IMG/VR virus record: IMGVR_UViG_3300032770_000001
Span: 62,001-126,000 of that record
DNA length: 64,000 nucleotides
From: a virus
Direction: 5' to 3' (one strand)
Below, one piece after another: positions 37,366-46,346 of the stretch. Position 1 is the first letter of the stretch. Each line of letters starts with the position of its first letter. The notes under the pieces are model-generated. The model saw only the letters and a program-made list of their open reading frames with translations. It ran no database searches and had not been told where the DNA came from. The position numbers were made by a program, and so were the translations under genes.

Positions 37366-40307
37366 TGGCTGGATTTACTGGCTGGGAATATAACGGCGAC
37401 ACATACGCATCGGGCACGGGCAACGTTTACGCTGCCTCAAGTGTCAATGTCGGGTCTTTGATCTCACCCGGAGCCATTCTTACGGCTAGCGGTACAATTG
37501 CTCTTCAAGGTACGCCGGATTTGTCAGCAGGTGACCAACTTTTCCTTTCAGGAAATTGGATAGTTACCAACACCACACCTGTGACTTCTGGGTCTGCCAC
37601 GGGTTTGTCCTCCATCGTTACCTACGACGGTCAAACAGCATCATCGACATCGGTAGTTGTGTCCAATAAATTGTTCGCTCAGACATCCGCAGCGACAACC
37701 GATACCATCCAGAATTTGTACGGCGTAGAAGTTCTCGCATTTCCGCAAAATGCCACGAATGTGAATGGGCTTTCCACGGGCATCTTTGTCAATAGCTCAA
37801 ACGCCACGACGGGTAATATCGCAGAATGGGGCTGCGTCAACGTTGTATTTGCGGGTGCAAGTCAAGTGGGGACAGTGGGCACAGCAGCGGCAATTCACAT
37901 CGAGTCGCCCACTGGTAGCTCAACCATTACAGGCACCGACAAGAATGTCGGCTTGTTGATCGACAATCCGATCATGGGAGCGTTCACGAACGGGACTTTC
38001 TCGATTTACGCAACCGGGCAGATGCAGATCAACTCAAACGGCGATGCGACAACGGATATCGCTACGTTCTACGATCCGACGAACGTTTATAACGTCGTGC
38101 AGATTGCTCAGCCGCTTAGCGGAAACGCGGCGGTTGCTATTACAGGCGATACCAATGGTCAATTTGTCCTAAACTGCACCACAAACGCAGGATCGGCGTC
38201 CTCTTTTGGCACAATGTACAGATTTGCGGGGGCTGGGCTGGGCGCTGGAAACGGATTACAAGGCGCTATTTTCACCATGAACCCGCAGGCGTCGAGTGGG
38301 TCTCCGGGTAGTGATTACACCGCTCTTCAAAGCGAGATGTACGTTACCCCAGCCAACGGATATGTCGATCCGAACAACTACACTGGTACAAAATCATACG
38401 TTTTCGCTCATGGCTCAGGGGGAGCGGCTACGGTTTCGGGGTATGTGGCTGGTTTTGGGATGTACATCGTCGCGGGAAGTCCCGCGCTGGCGGATGTGAT
38501 CGACAATGTGTATGGTTTCCGTTCAGACTTCACAGTGTCGTCAAGCTCTACAGTTGTCAACGCGGCAGGTCTGTTTGTGCCTTCTCCCGGAGCCGTGGTA
38601 GCGAATGCTGGAACGATCCAACACAACTACGGTATTTACATTGGCGATCAAACTGTAGCTGGCACTGGACAAAACTATGACCCGTGGGCGATCTATTCAC
38701 CTAGCAATAGCCGTGTGATTTTCGGACCTGCGGATTCTACTCTTCCTAGCTCAGTTCAATTTGAAGCCGCGTCTACGAGTGCTGTCTATCGTTTTGCAAG
38801 TTCCGGTCAAGCGAAGCCATTCTCCGTTGCCAGTGTCACATCGGTTCAGATCACAAGCAATGTGGTCACCCTGCAAGCGGTGAACACCTTCTCCGTTGGT
38901 CAGACCGTTCAGGTTTATGGATTCACGTCGGCGACATTCCTCAACGCGGTGGTGTTGGTCATCACAGCGGCGACTGGTACTCAGTTCTCCGCGAACTTCA
39001 CTCATGCCAACTACGGTCCGACTGCGGAAGGTGGTGCATTCGCTATCGCTGCTGAGTACAGCACGGCATTCTCCGTTCAGTCAGCGGAAGACCCGTCTGT
39101 TGGCGGTCAATACACTTTGAGCGCGATGGAAGCGGTTCTCGGCATCTCAACCGCTAGCGATCTATTCGTGCCAGCAGGGGATGTACCTGTTGTATGGCCT
39201 TCGGGCGGTGTGGTCGGTGGAAACTTCACGGGGAATCATGAGGGTGCGGGTCGCATTTACGGTCAGACTCCCGTACAGACCGTTCAAGTCACTAGCAACG
39301 TACTCACAGTTGTTCCGCAGAGTGGCAACCGTTATTCACCTTGGATTATCGGCACTACGCTAACGTTCTCCGGCTTTACTACAGCAACATTCCTCAACCC
39401 GGCGACGATTACGCAAACTCAAGTCGCGTCCAACGTTCTTACAGTCACTTGTGCGAACAGCTTCGCCAACGGACAGACGATTCTGTTGAAGGGGTTGACT
39501 ACTTCGACGTTCCTGAACTGGCAGGTTGTGACGATCACCACGGCAACTGGCACTAACTTCACTGCGCCGTTCACGCACGCGAACTACGGACCGACTGCTG
39601 ATACCGGGTCTGCTAACCCAATCGCGACCGTTACTGCGTCTTCGTATTCTGGTGGTGGTGCGTCACCGATCACGGCGACCTTCGGAACTCACGCTGACGT
39701 TGGCCTGACTACAGACACGACTGGCGTGATCGTGGGCGGCACATTCCTGACTACCTCTGGTGCAGTCATAACCACGGCAGTCAACGCCTCTACAGGCGGT
39801 ATGGACATGGTGTGCGGTCAGGTTATTGATACAGGACTGCAAGGTCACGCGAACAATGTCTGCGGTACGTTCTATACCCAGATGAGCGATCAAGCCGGGT
39901 ACGCGGACAACCAGTACGCAATCTACGTCCAAGATCAGACGCAGACGGCTCGCAGTCGCAGTGGAAACGTCTGGGCGATTTATGTTCAGGGCGGTACGTC
40001 CCGCTTTACGGGCGTGGCGACCAACATCCAGACGATCACCACGACGTACACAGCTACGGTGAACGATTACACGCTGCTTTGCAACGGTACGTTCACAGTT
40101 ACCCTGCCAACAATAGGCACACTGTTAAGTGGTGCAAACCCACAAGGTGTCAAGGTCGGACAGCTTTTCGTCATCAAGAACGTAGGCACAGGCACAATCA
40201 CAGTTTCCTCGACAGCGAATATCGACGGGGCGACAACCTACACGATAGGAGCACAGTACCAAAGCATCACCGTGCAGTGGGACGGTACGCAATACTGGAT
40301 CATTTAA
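37365..40307 (+). CDS. Tail fibre/adhesin protein 2 with repeat modules
   Basis: 980 residues, beta-rich. Two copies of a module with NVVTLQAVNTFSVGQ / NVLTVTCANSFANGQ, TFLN and HANYGPTA lie at about 490-560 and 685-750. The same module is found in the minus-strand fibre-like protein (2661-5804). The last 85 residues (LLCNGTFTVTLPTIG...VGTGTITVSSTANIDG, ending QWDGTQYWII) form a terminal domain repeated in the next protein. These features fit a trimeric fibre with exchangeable tips. Confidence 0.68.
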   Translation: MAGFTGWEYNGDTYASGTGNVYAASSVNVGSLISPGAILTASGTIALQGTPDLSAGDQLFLSGNWIVTNTTPVTSGSATGLSSIVTYDGQTASSTSVVVSNKLFAQTSAATTDTIQNLYGVEVLAFPQNATNVNGLSTGIFVNSSNATTGNIAEWGCVNVVFAGASQVGTVGTAAAIHIESPTGSSTITGTDKNVGLLIDNPIMGAFTNGTFSIYATGQMQINSNGDATTDIATFYDPTNVYNVVQIAQPLSGNAAVAITGDTNGQFVLNCTTNAGSASSFGTMYRFAGAGLGAGNGLQGAIFTMNPQASSGSPGSDYTALQSEMYVTPANGYVDPNNYTGTKSYVFAHGSGGAATVSGYVAGFGMYIVAGSPALADVIDNVYGFRSDFTVSSSSTVVNAAGLFVPSPGAVVANAGTIQHNYGIYIGDQTVAGTGQNYDPWAIYSPSNSRVIFGPADSTLPSSVQFEAASTSAVYRFASSGQAKPFSVASVTSVQITSNVVTLQAVNTFSVGQTVQVYGFTSATFLNAVVLVITAATGTQFSANFTHANYGPTAEGGAFAIAAEYSTAFSVQSAEDPSVGGQYTLSAMEAVLGISTASDLFVPAGDVPVVWPSGGVVGGNFTGNHEGAGRIYGQTPVQTVQVTSNVLTVVPQSGNRYSPWIIGTTLTFSGFTTATFLNPATITQTQVASNVLTVTCANSFANGQTILLKGLTTSTFLNWQVVTITTATGTNFTAPFTHANYGPTADTGSANPIATVTASSYSGGGASPITATFGTHADVGLTTDTTGVIVGGTFLTTSGAVITTAVNASTGGMDMVCGQVIDTGLQGHANNVCGTFYTQMSDQAGYADNQYAIYVQDQTQTARSRSGNVWAIYVQGGTSRFTGVATNIQTITTTYTATVNDYTLLCNGTFTVTLPTIGTLLSGANPQGVKVGQLFVIKNVGTGTITVSSTANIDGATTYTIGAQYQSITVQWDGTQYWII

Positions 40308-40308
40308 C

Positions 40309-42156
40309 ATGGCATATATCGCAGGACGCTCGGTAAACGCACAAACCGGAACAACCTACACGATCTCGAACGGCGATCACGACAGGCTAGTTACGTTTAG
40401 CAATACGTCGGGCGTGGCCGTTACGTTGCCGCAAGCAGGTACCTCCCAGCTATTCCCCGCTGGCTGGACGACCCATCTCCAGAACATTAACACTGGAACG
40501 GTCACTATTACGCCTACGACTTCAACGATCAACGGGCAAACTTCAATCACGCTGTTCTCTTGGCAGACCGCGACGATCACATCAGACGGTACAAACTACG
40601 AAGCGTTCATTCAACCCTTCAGTAGCACGGACAACGCTGCGGTTCTCAGCAGCTATTTGGCAAACGACGCTGGTCCGGGTGCGGCACGTAACCAGATCAT
40701 CGTCCGCAACATCAACACAGGCGTAAACAGTCAGCGCAAAGCGTTCAATATTTACCTTGAGCATGATGGTGCTGCGGCGTCAAATTACGATGCTCTCCAA
40801 GTCAACCACGGCTTCACGGTAGACGCCCACACACCTTTGGGTCAAGGTCACAATGATGGCGTAGAGTTTTTGACTTACGCTGCCGTCGCCAACGCAACGT
40901 TCACGTCAGTTGCCAACGCTTCGGCTGGTACGACGGTGTATACCGGGACGATTCAGAATGGTGCAAGCAACGGACTGGTTGGCTTGACCTACGTCGTTAC
41001 GGGTTTTACCAACGGCGCAAACAATGGCACTTTCCAAGTCACAGCATCGACTTCGACAACCCTGACATTGAACAACGCAAGTGGTGTCGTCGAGACTCAC
41101 GCAGGAAGCGCAACGGCACTCACCACTTTCACATTGACTTCTGTTGCGAACCACAGTGGCTCGACCACGGTTTATACGGGTACGATCCCCAATGGCGGAA
41201 GCAACTTCTATGTCGGCTGGCCTTTTCGTGTGTACGGATTTACCACCGCAGCCAACAACGGATATTTCACATGTACCGCATCAACTACAACCACGTTGAC
41301 GTTGAACAATGCGGCTGGCGTGGCAGAAACAAATCCGGCGAACGCCATCTGGTACTGTGTTGGTCAAATCAATGCCATGAAACTTCGTTGGGGCGCTCAG
41401 CAAGCAGCCAACGTCAACAACATGGTCGGTATTCTGCAATACTTACCGAGTATCGCAGCAACATCCAACATTGAGACCTTTACAGGGTTCAGCCTCGACT
41501 CTCCGGGCGGCGGTTTCGGTGTTTGGAACTGGTATTCCGTTGTAGCCAACAGCAATCTCAATGGTTTGACGCACGTTCAAAACGAAGTTGGTCTCGTTGC
41601 CGGAGGTACATCCAACCCATCCGTATACGGCGCAGGCATTCATGCTCTCGGAAAGAGCGCAGGTATCGTTGTTCATGATGGTACGGCTGTTGGAAGTTTC
41701 ATCGGTCACGGTCTCGTATCAAATGGCCCACCAGCCACTCTCCACGATGGTTGGTATGGCTTCACGGGCTCGCCTGAAGGCGCGGTTTCTGCGAATGTCG
41801 GTTCGATATATTCTCGACAGGATGCAACCATCGGCGATTCGTTTTACCTGAAATCCTCAGGAACAGGTAACACTCTGTGGTCGCCTTCCGACTCTATCGG
41901 CCCGATCAAGACAGTCTCCACGACGTACTCTCTGACGAACTCAGACAGCACGATCAACTGTAACGGAACTTTCACGGTGACACTGCCGAACACGGGTGTT
42001 CCTACAGGAAAGAAATATTGGATTAAGAATATAGGGACTGGAACGATTACAGTCTCCTCAGCGGTTAATATCGACGGGGCTACGACCTTCCCTCTCGGCA
42101 CTCAGTACCAAAGCATTAAGGTGCAATGGGACGGAACTCAATGGTGGATTTACTAA
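40309..42156 (+). CDS. Tail fibre/adhesin protein 3
   Basis: 615 residues starting 1 nt after the previous stop. The N-terminal domain (about 10-105: TTYTISNGDHDRLVTFSN, AVTLPQAG, INTGTVTITPT, SDGTNYEAF) is a divergent copy of the terminal domain of fibre 2. The C-terminal 80 residues (TINCNGTFTVTLPNTG...ATTFPLGTQYQSIKVQWDG) are a close copy. The middle carries two repeats with YTGTI, NNGTF and LTLNNA(S/A)GV motifs. Duplicated tips suggest host-range diversification. Confidence 0.66.
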   Translation: MAYIAGRSVNAQTGTTYTISNGDHDRLVTFSNTSGVAVTLPQAGTSQLFPAGWTTHLQNINTGTVTITPTTSTINGQTSITLFSWQTATITSDGTNYEAFIQPFSSTDNAAVLSSYLANDAGPGAARNQIIVRNINTGVNSQRKAFNIYLEHDGAAASNYDALQVNHGFTVDAHTPLGQGHNDGVEFLTYAAVANATFTSVANASAGTTVYTGTIQNGASNGLVGLTYVVTGFTNGANNGTFQVTASTSTTLTLNNASGVVETHAGSATALTTFTLTSVANHSGSTTVYTGTIPNGGSNFYVGWPFRVYGFTTAANNGYFTCTASTTTTLTLNNAAGVAETNPANAIWYCVGQINAMKLRWGAQQAANVNNMVGILQYLPSIAATSNIETFTGFSLDSPGGGFGVWNWYSVVANSNLNGLTHVQNEVGLVAGGTSNPSVYGAGIHALGKSAGIVVHDGTAVGSFIGHGLVSNGPPATLHDGWYGFTGSPEGAVSANVGSIYSRQDATIGDSFYLKSSGTGNTLWSPSDSIGPIKTVSTTYSLTNSDSTINCNGTFTVTLPNTGVPTGKKYWIKNIGTGTITVSSAVNIDGATTFPLGTQYQSIKVQWDGTQWWIY

Positions 42157-42535
42157 TATGGCATATAGTGTTGGGGCAATTCAAACCGCGATAGTATCGC
42201 TGTCCGCTGCGGACATCGGCAACCTTTATGCAACGCCGAAGGTGGTCGTTAACGCACCGGGTGCGGGATTCTTTATCTGCCCGTTGACTGCGTATTTCCA
42301 ATTCTACCCCGGTACGCAGCAGTACGGACAGAGACATCTGCCAGTCATCACCGAGATTGCTGGTGACACCGGGAACAGAAACATGGTTGCGCTGTGCAGC
42401 TTTGAAGGCAGCACGGAAATCGGTGCTATTTGGGTTGCGACCGATAATGTGCTGGAAAGAAGCGTCTTGCGCTGAGGCGAAGAAACTCAGCAGTGAACAC
42501 AACAGGGCGAGAACTCCGAAACGGAGCTTTGTCAT
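42116..42535 (-). CDS. Signal-peptide-bearing ORF antisense to the fibre block
   Basis: The first 22 residues (MTKLRFGVLALLCSLLSFFA) form a clear signal peptide, with AGGAG 9 nt before the ATG and a near-consensus promoter upstream. The rest runs antisense through the small fibre gene and into the fibre 3 end and has no recognisable domain. It may be the start of a former secreted-protein gene whose body was replaced. Confidence 0.3.
   Translation of the reverse strand: MTKLRFGVLALLCSLLSFFASAQDASFQHIIGRNPNSTDFRAAFKAAQRNHVSVPGVTSNLGDDWQMSLSVLLRTGVELEIRSQRADKESRTRCVNDHLRRCIKVADVRSGQRYYRGLNCPNTICHISKSTIEFRPIAP
42158..42475 (+). CDS. Small protein at the end of the fibre block
   Basis: 105 residues, beginning MAYSVGAIQTAIVSLSAADI one base after the fibre 3 stop and sharing the MAY start of that protein. 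Beta-rich, probably an accessory tip or fibre-associated protein. A minus-strand ORF with a signal peptide covers the same DNA (see 42116-42535). Confidence 0.5.
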   Translation: MAYSVGAIQTAIVSLSAADIGNLYATPKVVVNAPGAGFFICPLTAYFQFYPGTQQYGQRHLPVITEIAGDTGNRNMVALCSFEGSTEIGAIWVATDNVLERSVLR

Positions 42536-42608
42536 TCTTTGTTTTCTCCTGAAAGGATTTGAAGCTTTTGAGAGGTCGGGAACCGCGCACTCCTTCCCCT
42601 ACCCCAAT

Positions 42609-42637
42609 AAGATAACATCTCTACACCCCCATGTCAA
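42609..42637 (-). promoter_or_regulatory. Near-consensus sigma-70 promoter, minus strand
   Basis: TTGACA (42632-42637), 17-bp spacer, TATCTT (42609-42614) on the minus strand, directed toward the fibre block. It is the best -35 match in the window and unlike the extended -10 set. Confidence 0.6.
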
Positions 42638-42663
42638 GCTTATTTTTGATAAAGTTAGCGGGA

Positions 42664-42679
42664 ATTTCGGGTATTAAAT
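42664..42679 (+). promoter_or_regulatory. TTTCGGGTATTAAAT element, leaderless
   Basis: This 15-nt string is shared with 32979-32993. TATTAA at 42672-42677 is followed after 5 nt by the GTG at 42683. Confidence 0.6.
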
Positions 42680-42682
42680 AAC

Positions 42683-43339
42683 GTGAAGATTCGTGTGGAA
42701 AATCGAGGGCCGAGCCGGAATTTCTACGACCTCCGTGAAGAGTTGATCGACGAAGGCAAGAAGTTTGACGAGGCAACGCTTCGCGTCTTGCCATACGACC
42801 AACTTCAACTGTGTTGCATGGGTAACGCAGGGGACGCCGCATGTACGCCCCGACAGGTAGCGGAAGAGAAAGCATTCCGTCGTGAGCGATTTTTGGCTCT
42901 CGAAGAAGACGAATTCAAGGACTGCGAACGATTCCTGCGTACTGAAGGCATGTACGATGACGTGATGTTCGAGATCGCGGCTCGTAATGCTCCACGATGG
43001 GACGATCTGAATGATCGGCAGAAAGTTTGGGCGAAACTGAATTGCATCTACAACCATGTCGGCAATCCAGAGTCGCGCATTGAAGACACGATTGTGAGCC
43101 TCCAAAAATGCGGAACAACGTGCTTGCCCGAAGACGTGTGCAAGCATTATATTCAGAAGTTGAAGAGTCTGCTGACGGTTTATCCGGGCGGCATCACTGA
43201 CGACTTCTTCCGTACTCAGATCGAGGACATTCGGGACACCATCCGGGACTTCCTGCCGGATGATGAGCAGATGGTTTGCCAGCGGCAACAAATCCGGGAT
43301 TTTAGCTGTACGTCCGATTGCTTCAAAGTTCTAGTGTAA
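42683..43339 (+). CDS. Hypothetical protein, Cys-rich, 218 aa
   Basis: GTG start at about +1 of the promoter. Helical and charged with nine or so cysteines scattered (LCCMGNAGDAACTPRQ, KCGTTCLPEDVC, FSCTSDC), suggesting metal binding rather than disulfides. No family is recognised. Followed by the XPD-like helicase gene. Confidence 0.6.
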   Translation: MKIRVENRGPSRNFYDLREELIDEGKKFDEATLRVLPYDQLQLCCMGNAGDAACTPRQVAEEKAFRRERFLALEEDEFKDCERFLRTEGMYDDVMFEIAARNAPRWDDLNDRQKVWAKLNCIYNHVGNPESRIEDTIVSLQKCGTTCLPEDVCKHYIQKLKSLLTVYPGGITDDFFRTQIEDIRDTIRDFLPDDEQMVCQRQQIRDFSCTSDCFKVLV

Positions 43340-43375
43340 GTCATTGATTTTATGGACAATATTCAAGGCGATCCG

Positions 43376-43406
43376 CTACCTTTTTTCGAAGGCGAACAGG
43401 TAGAAT
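43376..43406 (+). promoter_or_regulatory. CTACC-N18-GGTAGAAT promoter, leaderless
   Basis: CTACC 43376-43380, TTTTTTCG, then GGTAG at 43399 with -10 TAGAAT at 43401-43406. The GTG of the helicase follows after 5 nt. The first 13 nt match the promoter at 46298 exactly. Confidence 0.75.
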
Positions 43407-43411
43407 ATAGT

Positions 43412-45160
43412 GTGACTACTGTGACTGCCTCCAAACGCAAGTCGGTCTACGAAACTTCCACGGATATCAAAGACCATTTCCCGTTCGCCGAAGCCCGTGA
43501 CATCCAGATTCAGGCGATGGAGGGCGTGCAGGACACGTTTACCAAGACGAACAAGAAGTTCTTCATCTTCGAAGGCCCGACTGGAACTGGAAAATCCGGC
43601 ATCGGCATCGCGGCAGGTTCATGGGCTAAGACCCTGCCTGTCACACAAAGCACTCGCGGCGAAGATTGCCAGCGGATGCCCGGTGCCTACTTGCTCTCTC
43701 CGCAGAAAACCCTCACGGCTCAGTACATGGCTGACTTCGCCGACATGGGCTTGAAGGAACTCAAGGGCAAATCGAACTACCTCTGCCAAAACTTCACGGA
43801 TAGTGAAACTGGTTTACCGATGAACTGCGAGGACGCAGAGGATGTGTTCGAGGATGACCACAACATCGACTCTTGCACTGGCTACAAGCCTGCTAAGCGT
43901 GCGTTCATGGATTCCCCGCTCGGTGTCACCAACTTCGCCTACTGGTTGAATGAACAGACACACGCTGGACAACTCCCGCAGCGCAATATGCTGATTCTTG
44001 ATGAGGGTCACAACGCAGAGAATCAGATTCTTGGCTTCACGGACACCGTGATCGATCAACGCCGTTGCGATGAGTACAGCGTGGCAGGTGGTCTGCCGAC
44101 GTTCTCGGCTGGTTACAACGAGGACGTAGCCAACTGGCTGACGAACGAATTCATCCCGGCTCAACAGACGTGGCAGCGCGACATCAAGTCACAACTTTCA
44201 GTTGCTCGTGACACTGATGACAAGCCTCTTACCGTGAAGTTGATTCGCAAACTACGTGCCTCATCCCGGTTCATGGAGCGCATCAACCTGTTCATGAATC
44301 AGGAGGACAAGCGGGATTGGCTGGCGTGGTCGGATTGGGATGAGAAAAAGAAAGGCACCTATAAGGGCACGAACAACCTGACGATCAAGCCGCTGACTGC
44401 GACTTTGTTCGCCGACGATATCATGTTCTCGAAGGCCGACAAAATCGTGTTGATGTCGGCGACGATCCTTGATTTCCCGACGTTCATGCGAAACTTGGGG
44501 ATCAAGTCATCGGATGCGACTTGCCTCGCGGTCGATAGTGAATTCCCGCTCGACCATCGCCCGATCTATTACAAGCCCGTGGGCAACATGGGCTACAAAA
44601 CCCGCGAAGCGACCTTGCCGAAGATGGCAGAGTTCGTAGGCAAAATTCTGGCGAAGTATGCGACCCACAAAGGCATTGTTCACACCCATAGCTACGAGAT
44701 CAACAAGTACCTTGTGAAGGCTTTGTGGTCTGACTACGGTGTACGCATCATCACGCACGACAACAAGCCGGGAAGCCGCGACCGTGCGGTTCTGGATCAC
44801 ATCGCAAGCGACCGCCCGACCGTACTATTCTCTCCGTCGATGACCGAAGGTCTCGACCTGAAAGAGGATTTGAGCCGTTTCCAAGTCATCACGAAAGTGC
44901 CTTATCCCTTCCTTGACCCGTATGTAACAGCCCGTATGGAGCGCGATCCTGCGTGGTATCAGTGGCTCACGGCCCTGACGCTGGTGCAGGCGACTGGTCG
45001 TTCGGTGCGCAGCAAAACGGACAAGGCGCACACCTACATTCTGGATTCAGGTTTTGCCGACTTCTATTGGAAGAATCAACGCACCACCGCCAACAGCATC
45101 GAATTGCCGAAGTGGTGGACGGATTCGATCATCGGCATGACGGCTCCCCGCTGGTTGTGA
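43412..45160 (+). CDS. XPD/DinG-like superfamily 2 DNA helicase
   Basis: 582 residues from the GTG at 43412; an in-frame ATG at 43352 would place 20 codons inside the promoter. Motif I EGPTGTGKS (about 54), motif II LDEGHNAE (about 196), motif III VLMSATI (about 346), and motif VI QATGRSVRS (about 525). Cysteines at YLCQ, MNCED and DSCTGYKPAKRA fall where the XPD iron-sulfur cluster lies, although one ligand is uncertain. It would unwind DNA 5' to 3' in repair or replication restart. Confidence 0.85.
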   Translation: MTTVTASKRKSVYETSTDIKDHFPFAEARDIQIQAMEGVQDTFTKTNKKFFIFEGPTGTGKSGIGIAAGSWAKTLPVTQSTRGEDCQRMPGAYLLSPQKTLTAQYMADFADMGLKELKGKSNYLCQNFTDSETGLPMNCEDAEDVFEDDHNIDSCTGYKPAKRAFMDSPLGVTNFAYWLNEQTHAGQLPQRNMLILDEGHNAENQILGFTDTVIDQRRCDEYSVAGGLPTFSAGYNEDVANWLTNEFIPAQQTWQRDIKSQLSVARDTDDKPLTVKLIRKLRASSRFMERINLFMNQEDKRDWLAWSDWDEKKKGTYKGTNNLTIKPLTATLFADDIMFSKADKIVLMSATILDFPTFMRNLGIKSSDATCLAVDSEFPLDHRPIYYKPVGNMGYKTREATLPKMAEFVGKILAKYATHKGIVHTHSYEINKYLVKALWSDYGVRIITHDNKPGSRDRAVLDHIASDRPTVLFSPSMTEGLDLKEDLSRFQVITKVPYPFLDPYVTARMERDPAWYQWLTALTLVQATGRSVRSKTDKAHTYILDSGFADFYWKNQRTTANSIELPKWWTDSIIGMTAPRWL

Positions 45161-45161
45161 A

Positions 45162-45446
45162 ATGAGACCCTCTCGTCCCCGGTTCCCGCATGTTCGTGAT
45201 ATCGACTTCACGAGGGCTCTGATTCAGCAGCAAGTGACGATGGATTATCCTCTCAAGGAAGGCTGGCGGAACTCCCAGAAAAACGTCCCGAATTACCGCC
45301 TTGAGGGGCAGACTCGAAAGATTGTGTGGTTGGTCGATATCTACGCCGGAAGCCATTTCGTGATTACGGTCGCGGATCGGTACACGCAGATTTGCAAATC
45401 CGTTCCTTCAACGATTCTTTTTTTGCGGCGGATGCTGAGGGTTTGA
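45162..45446 (+). CDS. Hypothetical protein, 94 aa
   Basis: ATG just after the helicase stop. Mixed beta-rich sequence (KIVWLVDIYAGSHFVITVADRY) of unknown function. The 180 bp downstream contain only shadow ORFs. Confidence 0.5.
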   Translation: MRPSRPRFPHVRDIDFTRALIQQQVTMDYPLKEGWRNSQKNVPNYRLEGQTRKIVWLVDIYAGSHFVITVADRYTQICKSVPSTILFLRRMLRV

Positions 45447-45629
45447 ACTTCGCACGGATCGCTCGACCGAGGCAGAAGCTTGCGAGTCCACTGAAAATGT
45501 CGTGCAAACGGCACCAGAAATTCACAGTCAGTTGCATGACGTTACCCCTATGTTGGAATTGAGTTTACATTCACTCATGCGTTTCGTATCGGAAAAAGTT
45601 TCACTAACTGGTATTTCTAATTGAGAGAC

Positions 45630-46295
45630 ATGTCAGAACGACCGTTGGTCCCAATTCGAAATGCCGAAGATTTGAAGAAAGTCCTCTTCGTCCAGCGCAC
45701 TGTCACCGAACAGGCGACGAAAGAAATGGCAGCCATTGCCGAATCCGGCGTGGCAAATCCGCTCACCGCTAAGCAGTTCATTGCCGAAGAACGCAAGCTG
45801 CTTGAAAAGTATGCGAACTATCCAACCCTCTCCGAATTCACCGATTCTCTCTCCCTTATGAACGCCTCAAAGTGGGGAGCGACCTTCGGCGTGGCGATTC
45901 TGGTGGGTGGTCTAATCCTCAAAGAAGCTGAGGGACGCCTGCCGCACATGAAGCCCGTTCTCCGGCACATGCTCATGCTTTTGCTCAAGGAACTCTATAA
46001 GCCTGAGCATCGCTACTTAATCGAGCCCCTCGAAAAGAATCTGACGATGAACTCCAAATCCATGTCCAAGAACAATCAGGCGGCAATCAAGCGGCAGATC
46101 GTGATGGAACTGACCGACGTTCTGATTGCGGTCTGCTCTCGATATGGGCTGGTCTCTAAAAAGAACGGCGTGTCAATCACCCCCATTGGTTACCGCGTGT
46201 TACTGCACATGGCAGACGCCCAACGCTTCATCGATGAAGTTTCCAAGGCTCATGGCCGTTTTCAGGCTATAAAGCCAAGATTATCAATGGTTTAG
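45630..46295 (+). CDS. Hypothetical protein with one hydrophobic segment, 221 aa
   Basis: ATG at 45630 (a TTG 9 nt upstream is possible). A CTGGTATTTC element lies about 20 nt upstream. Long helices, a hydrophobic segment (WGATFGVAILVGGLIL, about 87-102), and a C-terminal winged-helix-like end (LVSKKNGVSITPIGYRVLLHM). No family is recognised. Confidence 0.55.
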   Translation: MSERPLVPIRNAEDLKKVLFVQRTVTEQATKEMAAIAESGVANPLTAKQFIAEERKLLEKYANYPTLSEFTDSLSLMNASKWGATFGVAILVGGLILKEAEGRLPHMKPVLRHMLMLLLKELYKPEHRYLIEPLEKNLTMNSKSMSKNNQAAIKRQIVMELTDVLIAVCSRYGLVSKKNGVSITPIGYRVLLHMADAQRFIDEVSKAHGRFQAIKPRLSMV

Positions 46296-46297
46296 GG

Positions 46298-46328
46298 CTA
46301 CCTTTTTTCGCCTCCTAGCTGGTAGAAT
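46298..46328 (+). promoter_or_regulatory. CTACC-N18-GGTAGAAT promoter
   Basis: CTACC 46298-46302, GGTAG 46321-46325, -10 TAGAAT 46323-46328. This one has a leader with a GGAGGGGA ribosome site. Confidence 0.78.
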
Positions 46329-46346
46329 ATAGGTACGGAGGGGAAT

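Noticed and set aside
43352-43411. Upstream ATG for the XPD-like helicase
   Set aside because: It would put 20 codons across the CTACC/GGTAGAAT promoter; the GTG at 43412 fits the leaderless pattern.
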